From Verrucomicrobiia bacterium (GTDB lineage: Bacteria > Verrucomicrobiota > Verrucomicrobiia > Limisphaerales > UBA9464): a stretch of 64,000 nt of DNA. This document shows, one piece after another, positions 9,070 to 17,091 of the stretch. The stretch lies in contig JAHCBB010000001.1 of assembly GCA_019634635.1 (NCBI GenBank), positions 62,001 to 126,000 on the forward strand, given 5' to 3'. The translations under genes and the position numbers were made by a program. The notes beneath the pieces were generated by a model. That model was given only the letters and a program-made list of their open reading frames with translations, did not search any database and was not told the DNA's origin. The first letter of the stretch is position 1. Every line of letters begins with the position of its first letter.

Positions 9070-11715
9070 ATGAAGCTTCCTGGGAGAACTCTCCGGCAGG
9101 TGCTGCGACGGAATCTACACAAACTCCTGTCCTGGTGCCCGGCTTCGGGGCTTGCCGGGTTTCGCGGGTGGAGCCGCGTTGCCGGTGGCTTGATGAGCTG
9201 GATTTTGACCGGCTCGCTTTTGGGTGCGGAGGCCTTGCGGATTGAGTTTCGTCCGGGTGCCACCGAGGTGGTGCTCGACTCGGCCGACGCCCATCAGCAG
9301 GTTGTGGCCACCGGGACAGGGGACCTTGATGTGACCCGTGCAGTGGCGTGGTCGGTGGAACCATCCGGGGTGGCCCGGGTGGATGGTTCGGGGCGTGTCA
9401 CGCCGGTCGCCGACGGGGCGGCCGCGATCGTGGCCCGAATGCCGGACGGCATGGAGGCCCGGATTCCGGTTGTGGTGGCGGCTGCGAATCGTTCGCCAAC
9501 GATTCATTTCGCAAACCAGATCGTCCCGATCTTCACCAAGTACGGCTGCAATGGTGGCGGCTGCCACGGAAAGGCGGCGGGCCAGAACGGGTTCCGCCTT
9601 TCGCTCCTCGGCTTTGAGCCAGAGGAGGACTATGACCACCTGGTCCGCGAGGCGCGTGGACGCCGGCTGTTCCCCGCGGCGCCGGAGCGGAGCCTGCTGC
9701 TCACCAAGGGCACGGCCCAACTGCCGCATGGCGGCGGCCGCCGACTCGAACCGGGCTCCGACGATTACCGCCTGCTGGTCCGTTGGATCGGGCAAGGCAT
9801 GCCGCCCGGCGCCGTTGACGCACCGTCCGTCGCGCGACTCGAGGTGTATCCCGCCGAGCGGATCCTGCCGCTGGACGGGCAGCAGCAGTTGGTGGTGACG
9901 GCGCATTACGCGGATGGCTCGACGGCGGATGTGACCCGCAGTGCGCTTTACGAGGCGAACGACAAGGACATGGCGGCCACCGACGCGTTGGGCCGCGTGA
10001 AGGTCTTCAATCAGCCTGGCGTGGTGGCGGTGATGGTCCGCTACCAGGGCAAGGTGGCCGTGTTCCGCGCCACGGTGCCCCTGGGGGTGCCGGTGGCGAC
10101 GCTGCCGCCGGCGCGCACCTTTGTGGACGACCTGGTGTTTGCGGAGCTTCGAAAAGTCGGTTTACCGGCCAGCGATGCGGCTGACGACGCCACCTTCCTC
10201 CGGCGTGTGACGCTCGACATCGCCGGGCGCCTGCCCACCGAGTCGGAGCTGGAGGCGTTCCTGGAGGATTCCCGCCGGCGACGCGGGGCGATGCTCTCCC
10301 CCGCATCCGATCGGCCGGCCCCCGGGCCCACGGAAGCGACTGCGGCGGCCCGCGAAGCGGTCATTGAGCGCCTGCTGGCGGGCGGGGACTACGCCGATTA
10401 CTTCGCCAACAAATGGTCCGCGCTTCTGCGCAACCGGCGGGCGGATCCCCGGCAGGCGCGCGGGACGCTGGCCTTTCACGGCTGGATCCGGGACTCTCTG
10501 CTGCACAACAAACCCTACGACCGGTTCGTGCGCGAGATCGTGTCCGCGTCGGGCGACATGAACCAGAACCCCCCGGTCGCCTGGTTTCGCCAGGTGCGGA
10601 CCCCGCAGGGTCAGTTGGAGGACGCCGCCCAGTTGTTTCTGGGTCAGCGCCTGCAATGCGCGCAGTGTCACCACCATCCGTATGAGCGCTGGAGCCAGGC
10701 GGACTACTGGAGCTTCGGGGCCTTCTTCTCACGGGTGGCTTATCGCCCGGGGATGCGACCCGGCGAGGAGACCCTGGTTCATCGCCGCGGCGAACCGAAA
10801 ACCACCAACACGAAGAGCGGCCAGCCGGTCTCACCCACGGGTCTGGGGGAGTCCATTGCCGGCCTCTCGCCGGATGAGGATCCGCGCCACCTTCTGGCGG
10901 ACTGGATGACCGGCCCCACCAACCGCTTTTTTGCAAGAGCTCTGGTGAACCGGTATTGGAAGCATTTCTTTGGGCGTGGCCTGGTGGACCCCGAGGACGA
11001 CCTCCGCGACACGAATCCGGCGACCCATCCGGAGCTGTTGGATGCGCTGGCCGCCCATTTTGTCGCGGGCGGCTACGATCTGAAGGATCTGGTGCGCACA
11101 CTGACCCGGTCCGCGGCCTACCAGCTCAGCGCCGTGCCCAACGCCCACAACATACGCGACCGGCATTTCTTTTCCCGGTTCTATCCGCGCCGTCTCCCTG
11201 CCGAGGTGCTCTACGACTCCCTGAACCGCCTGGTGGGTGCGGAGGCGCGATTTGAGGGACTGCCGCCGGGCACGCGGGCCGTCTGCCTGCCGGACAACAG
11301 TTTCAACGCCGGCAGTTATTTCCTGACCGTGTTTGGGCGTCCGGACAGCGCGAGCGCCTGCGAATGCGAGCGGAGCATGGAGGCCTCCCTGAGCCAGAGC
11401 TTGCATTTGATCAACGCGAAGGACCTTCAGGAGCGTTTGGCCGGCGTTGGCGGGCGGGCGGCGATGCTCGCGCGGCAGGATCCCGCCGGCGACCCCGGCT
11501 CGGTGCAGGCCCTGTACCGGCTGGCCTACGCCCGGGATCCGCATTCGGAGGAATTGAAGATCGCCCTGGACCACCTCGCGAAACGGACGCCCCCGCCCGC
11601 GACCGACGCGACCTCCGAGGAGGCGGAAGCCGCCCGGCTCCAGGCGCGTCGCGAGGCGTATGAGGACACCCTCTGGGCGCTCCTGAACACCAAGGAATTT
11701 CTTTTCAACCACTGA
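9070..11715 (+). CDS. DUF1549/DUF1553 planctomycete-type haem protein
   Basis: 881 residues. The ATG at 9070 is chosen because GGAGGG (about 9056-9060) lies a suitable distance upstream and the resulting N-terminus has a hydrophobic segment (SWILTGSLLGAEA). Domains in order: an Ig-like Big2-type domain (about residues 40-130); a planctomycete cytochrome-c-like domain with the non-canonical haem motif CNGGGCHG (CX4CH); DUF1549 (TFVDDLVFAELRKVGLP onward) with a second CxxCH, CAQCHHHPYERW; and C-terminal DUF1553 (RHLLADWMTG...NRYWKHFFGRGL). Such proteins pair with DUF1501 partners and are suspected redox enzymes of polysaccharide or organic-matter metabolism. Confidence 0.92.
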   Translation: MKLPGRTLRQVLRRNLHKLLSWCPASGLAGFRGWSRVAGGLMSWILTGSLLGAEALRIEFRPGATEVVLDSADAHQQVVATGTGDLDVTRAVAWSVEPSGVARVDGSGRVTPVADGAAAIVARMPDGMEARIPVVVAAANRSPTIHFANQIVPIFTKYGCNGGGCHGKAAGQNGFRLSLLGFEPEEDYDHLVREARGRRLFPAAPERSLLLTKGTAQLPHGGGRRLEPGSDDYRLLVRWIGQGMPPGAVDAPSVARLEVYPAERILPLDGQQQLVVTAHYADGSTADVTRSALYEANDKDMAATDALGRVKVFNQPGVVAVMVRYQGKVAVFRATVPLGVPVATLPPARTFVDDLVFAELRKVGLPASDAADDATFLRRVTLDIAGRLPTESELEAFLEDSRRRRGAMLSPASDRPAPGPTEATAAAREAVIERLLAGGDYADYFANKWSALLRNRRADPRQARGTLAFHGWIRDSLLHNKPYDRFVREIVSASGDMNQNPPVAWFRQVRTPQGQLEDAAQLFLGQRLQCAQCHHHPYERWSQADYWSFGAFFSRVAYRPGMRPGEETLVHRRGEPKTTNTKSGQPVSPTGLGESIAGLSPDEDPRHLLADWMTGPTNRFFARALVNRYWKHFFGRGLVDPEDDLRDTNPATHPELLDALAAHFVAGGYDLKDLVRTLTRSAAYQLSAVPNAHNIRDRHFFSRFYPRRLPAEVLYDSLNRLVGAEARFEGLPPGTRAVCLPDNSFNAGSYFLTVFGRPDSASACECERSMEASLSQSLHLINAKDLQERLAGVGGRAAMLARQDPAGDPGSVQALYRLAYARDPHSEELKIALDHLAKRTPPPATDATSEEAEAARLQARREAYEDTLWALLNTKEFLFNH

Positions 11716-11774
11716 AGGCGGGAACGTGGGGCTTGCCTCCGGGCATTTCGATTGGTTCATTGTGCCGACCGGCG

Positions 11775-11864
11775 GGAAGGGTGGCTGAGTGGTTAAAGGC
11801 ACCTGACTCGAAATCAGGAGATGGGGCAACCCATCCGGGGGTTCGAATCCCTCCCCTTCCGCCA
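11775..11864 (+). tRNA. tRNA-Ser (anticodon CGA)
   Basis: Class II tRNA with a long variable arm. Acceptor GGAAGGG (11775-11781) pairs with CCCTTCC (11854-11860). The D-arm begins GTGGCTGAGTGG. The anticodon stem CCTGA/TCAGG encloses loop CTCGAAA with anticodon CGA at 11809-11811. The variable arm ATGGGG/CCCAT and T-arm GGGGGTTCGAATCCCTC follow. G is the discriminator and CCA is encoded (11862-11864). It reads UCG serine codons. Confidence 0.97.
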
Positions 11865-11930
11865 CTTTGGTTTCCGTGTCGCACGCTGCGCCGGCTTGAC
11901 CTTCCAGGTTTCCGCGCCTGTGATCGCCGT

Positions 11931-12320
11931 GTGATCCGGTCCGGCCTGCTCAATCCCCACGTGCTGGCGCTGCTGGCACGGGTGCGTCATACCAACACCG
12001 TGGTGATCGCGGATTCGATGTTTCCATCGTGGACCGGACTTCCCGAGGTGGACCTCTCGCTGGTTCAGGGCGTTCCTACCGTGCCGCAGGTGCTCGACGC
12101 CCTGCTGTCCCAGTGGAAATGTGGTGCCGCTTGGATGGCCTCCGAGTTTGTGGACCGGGGCGATGCCGCCACACTTCGCGAGATCCGCGAAACGCTGGGT
12201 TTTGTCCCCCTGGGTTTGATCCCCCACGCGGCCCTCAAGGAACGGGTGCCCCGGGCAGTCGGGTTGATCCGGACCGGTGAAGCCCGAATTTACACCAACA
12301 TGATCCTGGAATCGGCATGA
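11931..12320 (+). CDS. RbsD/FucU-family sugar mutarotase (ribose pyranase-like)
   Basis: 129 residues from a GTG at 11931; the open frame extends further upstream but that part crosses the tRNA gene, so it is not coding. IRSGLLNPHVLALLARVRHT followed by NTVVIADSMFPSW is the RbsD/FucU N-terminal motif with the catalytic-type His in RHT, and VDLSLVQGVPTVPQVLDAL matches the family core. The C-terminal YTNMIL fits the conserved tail. These enzymes interconvert pyranose and furanose or anomeric forms of ribose or fucose. No sugar transporter is adjacent, so substrate is unknown. Confidence 0.82.
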   Translation: MIRSGLLNPHVLALLARVRHTNTVVIADSMFPSWTGLPEVDLSLVQGVPTVPQVLDALLSQWKCGAAWMASEFVDRGDAATLREIRETLGFVPLGLIPHAALKERVPRAVGLIRTGEARIYTNMILESA

Positions 12321-12388
12321 ACCTGAATCCCGGCCTGCGTTGAGCGACCCGCCGTCCTGTCGCTCCCGGGTTGCAATCGACACCCCCC

Positions 12389-13159
12389 ATGAACACCTCA
12401 TTCCTGAAAATTTCCCTGCTGGTCGTGGCCCTCGCCGGGGTCGTTGCCGTCGCCGTCCTTCAATACCGGACATCCTCGCGTCTGCGGGACGCGCAGCGGG
12501 AATTGGAGGCTCAACTCGCGGCGGTGGCCGGGGAGCGTGATTCCCTGCGTCGCGCGGCGGACGAGCACGCGGCGGAACAATCTCGATTGCAGCAGCCCTC
12601 GGCCGAGTTGTTGCGTTTGCGTGGCGAAGTGGCCCGGCTCCACCAGCAACTGGCCGGGGCTTCCCGCGCCGCCACCCGGGTGCCGGTGGTGGCGGCGCCC
12701 CCTGAGGCGGAGGCCCCTCCCGAAGATTCGGCCCGCGAGGAGACCAAGCGCTTCGGGATCCGGCGGCTCCAGGAAATGAAGCTGTTGCTGGTGGGGGCCC
12801 TGCAGGTTGCCGCCGCCAACGGGGATCAGTTCCCCGGGACGCCCGAGGCCGCCGCCGCGGGGTTGCGACAGGGGGACGTGGCCCCGGAGTTTGCAGAGGG
12901 CCTGGCGTCGCTCAACCCGGGGGAATTCGAGATCACGTTCTCCGGGTCCCTCCGCGATGTCGGGAATTCAGCCATGGCCATAGTCATGCGGGAGCGCGCT
13001 GCATGGCAGACCTTCGATGGCCGTTGGGCCCGCACCTACGGGTTTGCGGATGGTCACAGCGAGATCACGGCGAACGACACCGGGGACTTCAGCGAGTGGG
13101 AGGCGCTCCGGCAGCCCCTGCAGGCTCCCGACCCGGCACCCGTTCCCGAAGACAACTGA
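12389..13159 (+). CDS. Membrane-anchored coiled-coil protein of unknown function
   Basis: 256 residues from the ATG at 12389 (an in-frame TTG at 12371 is less likely). A single N-terminal transmembrane helix (ISLLVVALAGVVAVAVLQY) is followed by a coiled coil (about residues 28-85, rich in RELEAQLAAV and LRLRGEVARLHQQL heptads), a Pro/Ala linker and a C-terminal domain. This contains AWQTFDGRWARTYGFADGHS, reminiscent of the DGH end of H-X9-DG pseudopilin-like proteins. Probably faces the periplasm. It lies just upstream of an ABC exporter gene on the same strand (15 bp), so may share its transcript. Function unrecognised. Confidence 0.7.
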   Translation: MNTSFLKISLLVVALAGVVAVAVLQYRTSSRLRDAQRELEAQLAAVAGERDSLRRAADEHAAEQSRLQQPSAELLRLRGEVARLHQQLAGASRAATRVPVVAAPPEAEAPPEDSAREETKRFGIRRLQEMKLLLVGALQVAAANGDQFPGTPEAAAAGLRQGDVAPEFAEGLASLNPGEFEITFSGSLRDVGNSAMAIVMRERAAWQTFDGRWARTYGFADGHSEITANDTGDFSEWEALRQPLQAPDPAPVPEDN

Positions 13160-13174
13160 CCCGGAGGCGGGAAG

Positions 13175-15088
13175 GTGGCGGTCTTGACAGCGGCGGTGTC
13201 GGAAAGGCCCGATGACGCCGTGGAAGCGCCACAAACCGACTCGAATCCCCGGCCGCATTCCGGCGGGTCTCCCGGGGTGTCCGGGGCGGCCGGCAAGCCC
13301 ATGGCGGCATTCGTCACCGGCCTTCTGCGCCCCTACCGGGGCTCGCTGGCGGTGGTGCTGGGGGCGATGCTGATCGAGACGGTGATGGGGTTGGCGGCGC
13401 CGTGGCCGTTGAAGCTGGTTCTGGACAACGCTGTGGGCGGGCATCCGCTGCCCGGCTGGCTCCACTGGCTGGAGGCCTTTGCCATCGGGCAGTCTCCGAT
13501 GGGCATTGCCGCTTTCGCGGCGGTGCTGACGCTCGGGATCGCGGTCGTAGGCGGGGTGGCCGGGTATGTGGACAATTACTATACGGAGAGCGTCGGTCAG
13601 TGGGTCGCCAATGATCTGCGGCTCCGCGTGTACCACCATCTGCACCGGCTTTCGTTGAAGTTTTTCGACAACCACCAGACCGGGGTGCTGATGAGCACCC
13701 TGACCGACGACGTGCTCACCCTGCAAAACTTCGCCTCGTCGGCCACCCTGGGAATCCTCGTGGACCTGCTGACGATCGTGGGGATGCTGGGATTGATGTT
13801 CTGGCTCGACTGGGATTTCACCCTGATCGCGCTGGGCATCACCCCGTTCCTGCTCCTGTTTGTGGCCCGGTTCAAGAAGGCGGTGAAGAAGGCCACCCAC
13901 GAGGTCCGCCACCGGCAGAGTGACATGCTGGCCGTGGTCCAGCAGGGGCTGGAATCCGTGCGCTCCGTGAAGGCCTTCGGGCGCCAGCCGCTGGAGGAGT
14001 CGCGCCTGGCCTCCGCAAGTCAGGCCACGGTCGAGGCCGCCCTGAAAGCCCGCCGGGTCAAATCACTCCTGTCGCCGATCGTCGCGTTCACAGTTGCCGC
14101 CTGCACGGCCATCGTTCTCTGGCGCGGCGCCCACCTCATCGTGACGGGCGCCATGACCATCGGATCTCTGACGGTGTTCCTGGCGTATCTGAACAAGTTC
14201 TTCAAACCGGTGCAGGACCTCGCCAAGATGACCAACACCATCGCCGCCGCCTCCGTCGGACTGGAACGGGTCCGGGCCATCCTCGACACCGACGACATCG
14301 TCCCCGAGCGGCCGGACGCGCGGGATCCGGCAGCCCTGCGCGGCCTCGTGGAATTCGAGGACGTCCATTTCGCTTACAACGACGAGGCTGCGGTCCTCAA
14401 AGGGGTGAGCTTCGCCATCCAGCCGGGACAGCGGATCGGCATCTGCGGTCCGACCGGAGGCGGGAAATCCACCGTCGTCAGCCTGATTCCCCGGTTCTAC
14501 GACCCCACCCGGGGCCGCATTCTCTTGGATGGTGTGGATCTCCGCGAGTTTCGGATTGACGGACTTCGCGCGCAGATCGGGTTTGTCCTTCAGGATACCG
14601 TGCTGTTTCGCGGCACCATCCGGGACAACATCGCCTACGGACGCCCGGAGGCGACGCAGCCCGAGATCGAGGAGGCGGCGCGGCTCGCCAACGCCGAGGA
14701 GTTCATCGCGCGTGCCCCTCATGGGTACGACACAATGGTCGGGGAACGCGGGCTGACGCTGTCCGGCGGCCAGCGTCAGCGGATCGGAATTGCCCGGGCG
14801 CTCGTGCGCAATGCGCCCCTGTTGATCCTGGACGAGCCGACCGCGGCCCTGGACACCGAGTCGGAGCAACTGGTGATGGAGGCGCTGGAACGGCTGATGG
14901 AGGGCCGAACGGTGATCACGATCGCGCACCGGCTCAGCACCATCCGGGATGCGGACCGCATCGTGGTGTTGAAGGAGGGCGTGGTCGCGGAATCAGGGAC
15001 CCATCCGGAGTTGCTGGCCCGCAATGGGGTCTATGCCGACCTGCACCGGATCCAGGCGGGCGGCGTCGTGGCCGCGGACGGTCATTGA
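13175..15088 (+). CDS. ABC exporter, fused membrane and ATPase domains (MsbA-like)
   Basis: 637 residues. The membrane domain with six predicted helices covers about residues 45-340. The nucleotide-binding domain has Walker A GPTGGGKST (about 428), Q-loop FVLQD, signature LSGGQRQRIGIARAL (about 528), Walker B LLILDEPTAALD (about 549) and H-loop TIAHRLSTIRDADR. It is a homodimer-type half exporter of the MsbA/lipid or multidrug class. The GTG at 13175 gives a 40-residue hydrophilic extension; an ATG at 13301-13303 is an alternative start. A PLD-like enzyme gene follows closely. Confidence 0.92.
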   Translation: MAVLTAAVSERPDDAVEAPQTDSNPRPHSGGSPGVSGAAGKPMAAFVTGLLRPYRGSLAVVLGAMLIETVMGLAAPWPLKLVLDNAVGGHPLPGWLHWLEAFAIGQSPMGIAAFAAVLTLGIAVVGGVAGYVDNYYTESVGQWVANDLRLRVYHHLHRLSLKFFDNHQTGVLMSTLTDDVLTLQNFASSATLGILVDLLTIVGMLGLMFWLDWDFTLIALGITPFLLLFVARFKKAVKKATHEVRHRQSDMLAVVQQGLESVRSVKAFGRQPLEESRLASASQATVEAALKARRVKSLLSPIVAFTVAACTAIVLWRGAHLIVTGAMTIGSLTVFLAYLNKFFKPVQDLAKMTNTIAAASVGLERVRAILDTDDIVPERPDARDPAALRGLVEFEDVHFAYNDEAAVLKGVSFAIQPGQRIGICGPTGGGKSTVVSLIPRFYDPTRGRILLDGVDLREFRIDGLRAQIGFVLQDTVLFRGTIRDNIAYGRPEATQPEIEEAARLANAEEFIARAPHGYDTMVGERGLTLSGGQRQRIGIARALVRNAPLLILDEPTAALDTESEQLVMEALERLMEGRTVITIAHRLSTIRDADRIVVLKEGVVAESGTHPELLARNGVYADLHRIQAGGVVAADGH

Positions 15089-15119
15089 CCGGGCCCCCCG
15101 GATTCGCAAGCTCTCCGCG

Positions 15120-16106
15120 ATGCCTGCCCGCTCGCTGCTGGTCCTGCCCGACGATTCGCCTGGTGGAATCCTGGAGGCGATCGCCGATGCCTCCCGCACG
15201 CTGTGCGTCAAAATGTTCGTCTTTTCAGATCCGGATCTGCTGAAGGCGGTGATTGCGGCCAAGCGGCGCGGGGTGAACGTGCGGGTGATGCTCAACCCGG
15301 CGCGCCGGGATGGCGAGGATGACAACGCGGAGTGCCGCAAGGCGCTGCATGCCGCCGGTGTGGAGGTGAAGGACAGCAATCCGGATTTCGGATTGACCCA
15401 CGAAAAATCCATGGTTGTGGACGACACCGTGGCCTTCGTGAAGTCCCTCAATTGGGCGACCAAGAACCTCACGGAGACCCGCGATTACGCCGTGTCCACA
15501 GAGCATCCGAAGGAGGTCCGGGAGGTGCTCGAGTGTTTCGAGGCTGACTGGAACCGCGAGTCCTTTGCCCCGGGGAGCCATCCGCACCTGATCTGGTGCC
15601 CCATCAATGGCCGCGACCGGATCGCCGAATTCATCGACCGGGCGAACCACCGGCTCTTCATTCAAAACGAGCGCTATCAGGATCCCATCATCATCGAGCG
15701 CCTGGTGCGCGCGGCCACCCGCGGCGTGAAGGTCCACGTCATGGCCCGGCCGCCCCATGCGCTGAAAAGGGAAAAGCTGCTCGAAGGCGTGGGCGGCTTG
15801 CGCATCCTGGACGACGTCGGGATCAGGGTGCACAAGCTCAAGCACCTCAAGCTGCACGGGAAGATGCTTCTTGCCGACGGACTCCGGGCGGTGATCGGGT
15901 CCATCAACCTGGCTCCGGGCAGCTTTGACGATCGCCGCGAGCTGGCGATCGAGATTCACGACGACGATGTGGTGGAGCGTCTGCACAAGGTGTCCCATCA
16001 CGACTGGGAACACTCCCATCCGCTCGACCTGACTGACGAGGGACTTCTGGCCGATCTCGCAGACCGTGAGGGAGCAGGACGACTCGCACTGAAGCCGGGG
16101 AAATGA
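15120..16106 (+). CDS. Phospholipase D-like protein (cardiolipin-synthase family)
   Basis: 328 residues from the ATG at 15120; an open stretch upstream overlaps the ABC exporter gene and is not needed. Two HKD half-sites are visible: HEKSMVVDD (about residue 98) and HGKMLLADG (about 248), each matching HxKx4D. The protein lacks the hydrophobic N-terminus of true cardiolipin synthases, so could be a soluble phosphatidyltransferase or nuclease of the PLD superfamily. It follows the MsbA-like exporter by 31 bp, which fits a membrane-lipid role (inference). Confidence 0.85.
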   Translation: MPARSLLVLPDDSPGGILEAIADASRTLCVKMFVFSDPDLLKAVIAAKRRGVNVRVMLNPARRDGEDDNAECRKALHAAGVEVKDSNPDFGLTHEKSMVVDDTVAFVKSLNWATKNLTETRDYAVSTEHPKEVREVLECFEADWNRESFAPGSHPHLIWCPINGRDRIAEFIDRANHRLFIQNERYQDPIIIERLVRAATRGVKVHVMARPPHALKREKLLEGVGGLRILDDVGIRVHKLKHLKLHGKMLLADGLRAVIGSINLAPGSFDDRRELAIEIHDDDVVERLHKVSHHDWEHSHPLDLTDEGLLADLADREGAGRLALKPGK

Positions 16107-16130
16107 CCCGGCCGGGGCCGTCGTGGGTCA
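16104..16130. terminator. Stop-to-stop hairpin between convergent genes
   Basis: TGACCC (16104-16109, containing the PLD stop codon) is the exact reverse complement of GGGTCA (16125-16130, containing the stop of the opposite SCO1 gene), with a GC-rich centre. It could act as a bidirectional terminator, but no T-tract follows on either strand, so this is tentative. Confidence 0.3.
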
Positions 16131-17063
16131 GGGCTCCGGAGTGGCGGCGGCCTTCAAGGAGGCCGCGAGCTCCGCAGGGGTCCATTCATTGCCCACCAGG
16201 GTTTCCCGGAGCCGGCCGTCGGGATTGATGACCAACGTGCGCAGGTTGTGGTTCATGTTGGCCACGTCCACGTCGCGTCCGAAGTACAACCCGGAGCTGA
16301 TCGCGAACGGCTCAATCTGGTCCAGCGCCCCGGTGGCCAGGATCCAGTGCTCAGGGTTCGCGTTCCAGCGCGCGCCGTAAGCCCTCATCGTTTCGGGTGT
16401 GTCGTATTCCGGGTCGAAGGTAAGCGAGATCAGCCGCCAGTTGGCTGGACCGTCGGCACCGGCGCTCATCAGGCGCTGCACCTGTGCGAAGTGGCCCGAC
16501 ATCCGCGGACAGAACAGGGGATACGGACAGCGGGTGAAGATGAACGTCACGGCCACCGCCTGTCCGCGCAGCGACTCCAGATCGAACCGCTGTCCAAACT
16601 GGTTGGTGAACGCGTAGTTGGGAATGGCGTCGCCCGGTTCGAGTTCGGGCACATTGGGCAGGACGCGGAATCCGGGCGGGGCCTGGGCGGCTTCGGGGGC
16701 GTCCGGCGGGGCGTTGCTGATCACCTCGATCTGGTCAATCCAACCGTCGTTGGCCGTGACCCGCATCCGGAACCGGATGCCGTCGCCGGGGCGGACGCCA
16801 TCCAGCTCCGCCACGTCCAGCACCGCCAGGGGCATGGTCATGGCCATCATGTAGCCCGGGATTTCCTCGTGCCGGACCACCACGGTCCTTTCCTCAGGTT
16901 TCAGGGAGCGGACCACCCCGCGAACGGTGTAGTTGGTGATCGGGCCGTCCGCAGCGACGTCCGGAGTCGCCTGGGGCGACGGCCGGCAGCCCACGACAGC
17001 GAGCAGCATCGCGGCACTGACAGCCGGAAGCAGCGTCGCCGGGTTCCACAAGGGCGGGGGCAT
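16128..17063 (-). CDS. CusF-like/SCO1-SenC fusion lipoprotein (copper chaperone)
   Basis: 311 residues. An N-terminal lipoprotein signal ends at VVGC. Residues about 45-115 resemble a CusF/copper-binding OB domain (TNYTVRGVVRSLKPEERTVV, with the HEEIPGYMMAMTMPL Met-rich segment). Residues about 140-305 are a SCO1/SenC thioredoxin fold with TRCPYPLFCPRM (the redox/copper Cys pair) and a His in NMNHNLRT that would complete the site. SCO proteins deliver copper to the CuA centre of cytochrome oxidase. The fusion to CusF suggests periplasmic copper capture and handover in one chain. Confidence 0.9.
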   Translation of the reverse strand: MPPPLWNPATLLPAVSAAMLLAVVGCRPSPQATPDVAADGPITNYTVRGVVRSLKPEERTVVVRHEEIPGYMMAMTMPLAVLDVAELDGVRPGDGIRFRMRVTANDGWIDQIEVISNAPPDAPEAAQAPPGFRVLPNVPELEPGDAIPNYAFTNQFGQRFDLESLRGQAVAVTFIFTRCPYPLFCPRMSGHFAQVQRLMSAGADGPANWRLISLTFDPEYDTPETMRAYGARWNANPEHWILATGALDQIEPFAISSGLYFGRDVDVANMNHNLRTLVINPDGRLRETLVGNEWTPAELAASLKAAATPEP

Positions 17064-17091
17064 GCCGGGGAGACTTGATGCCGCCGGCCGG

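Noticed and set aside
11733..11930. An N-terminal extension of the RbsD-like protein
   Set aside because: It would be translated through the tRNA-Ser gene; the family core begins at the GTG at 11931.
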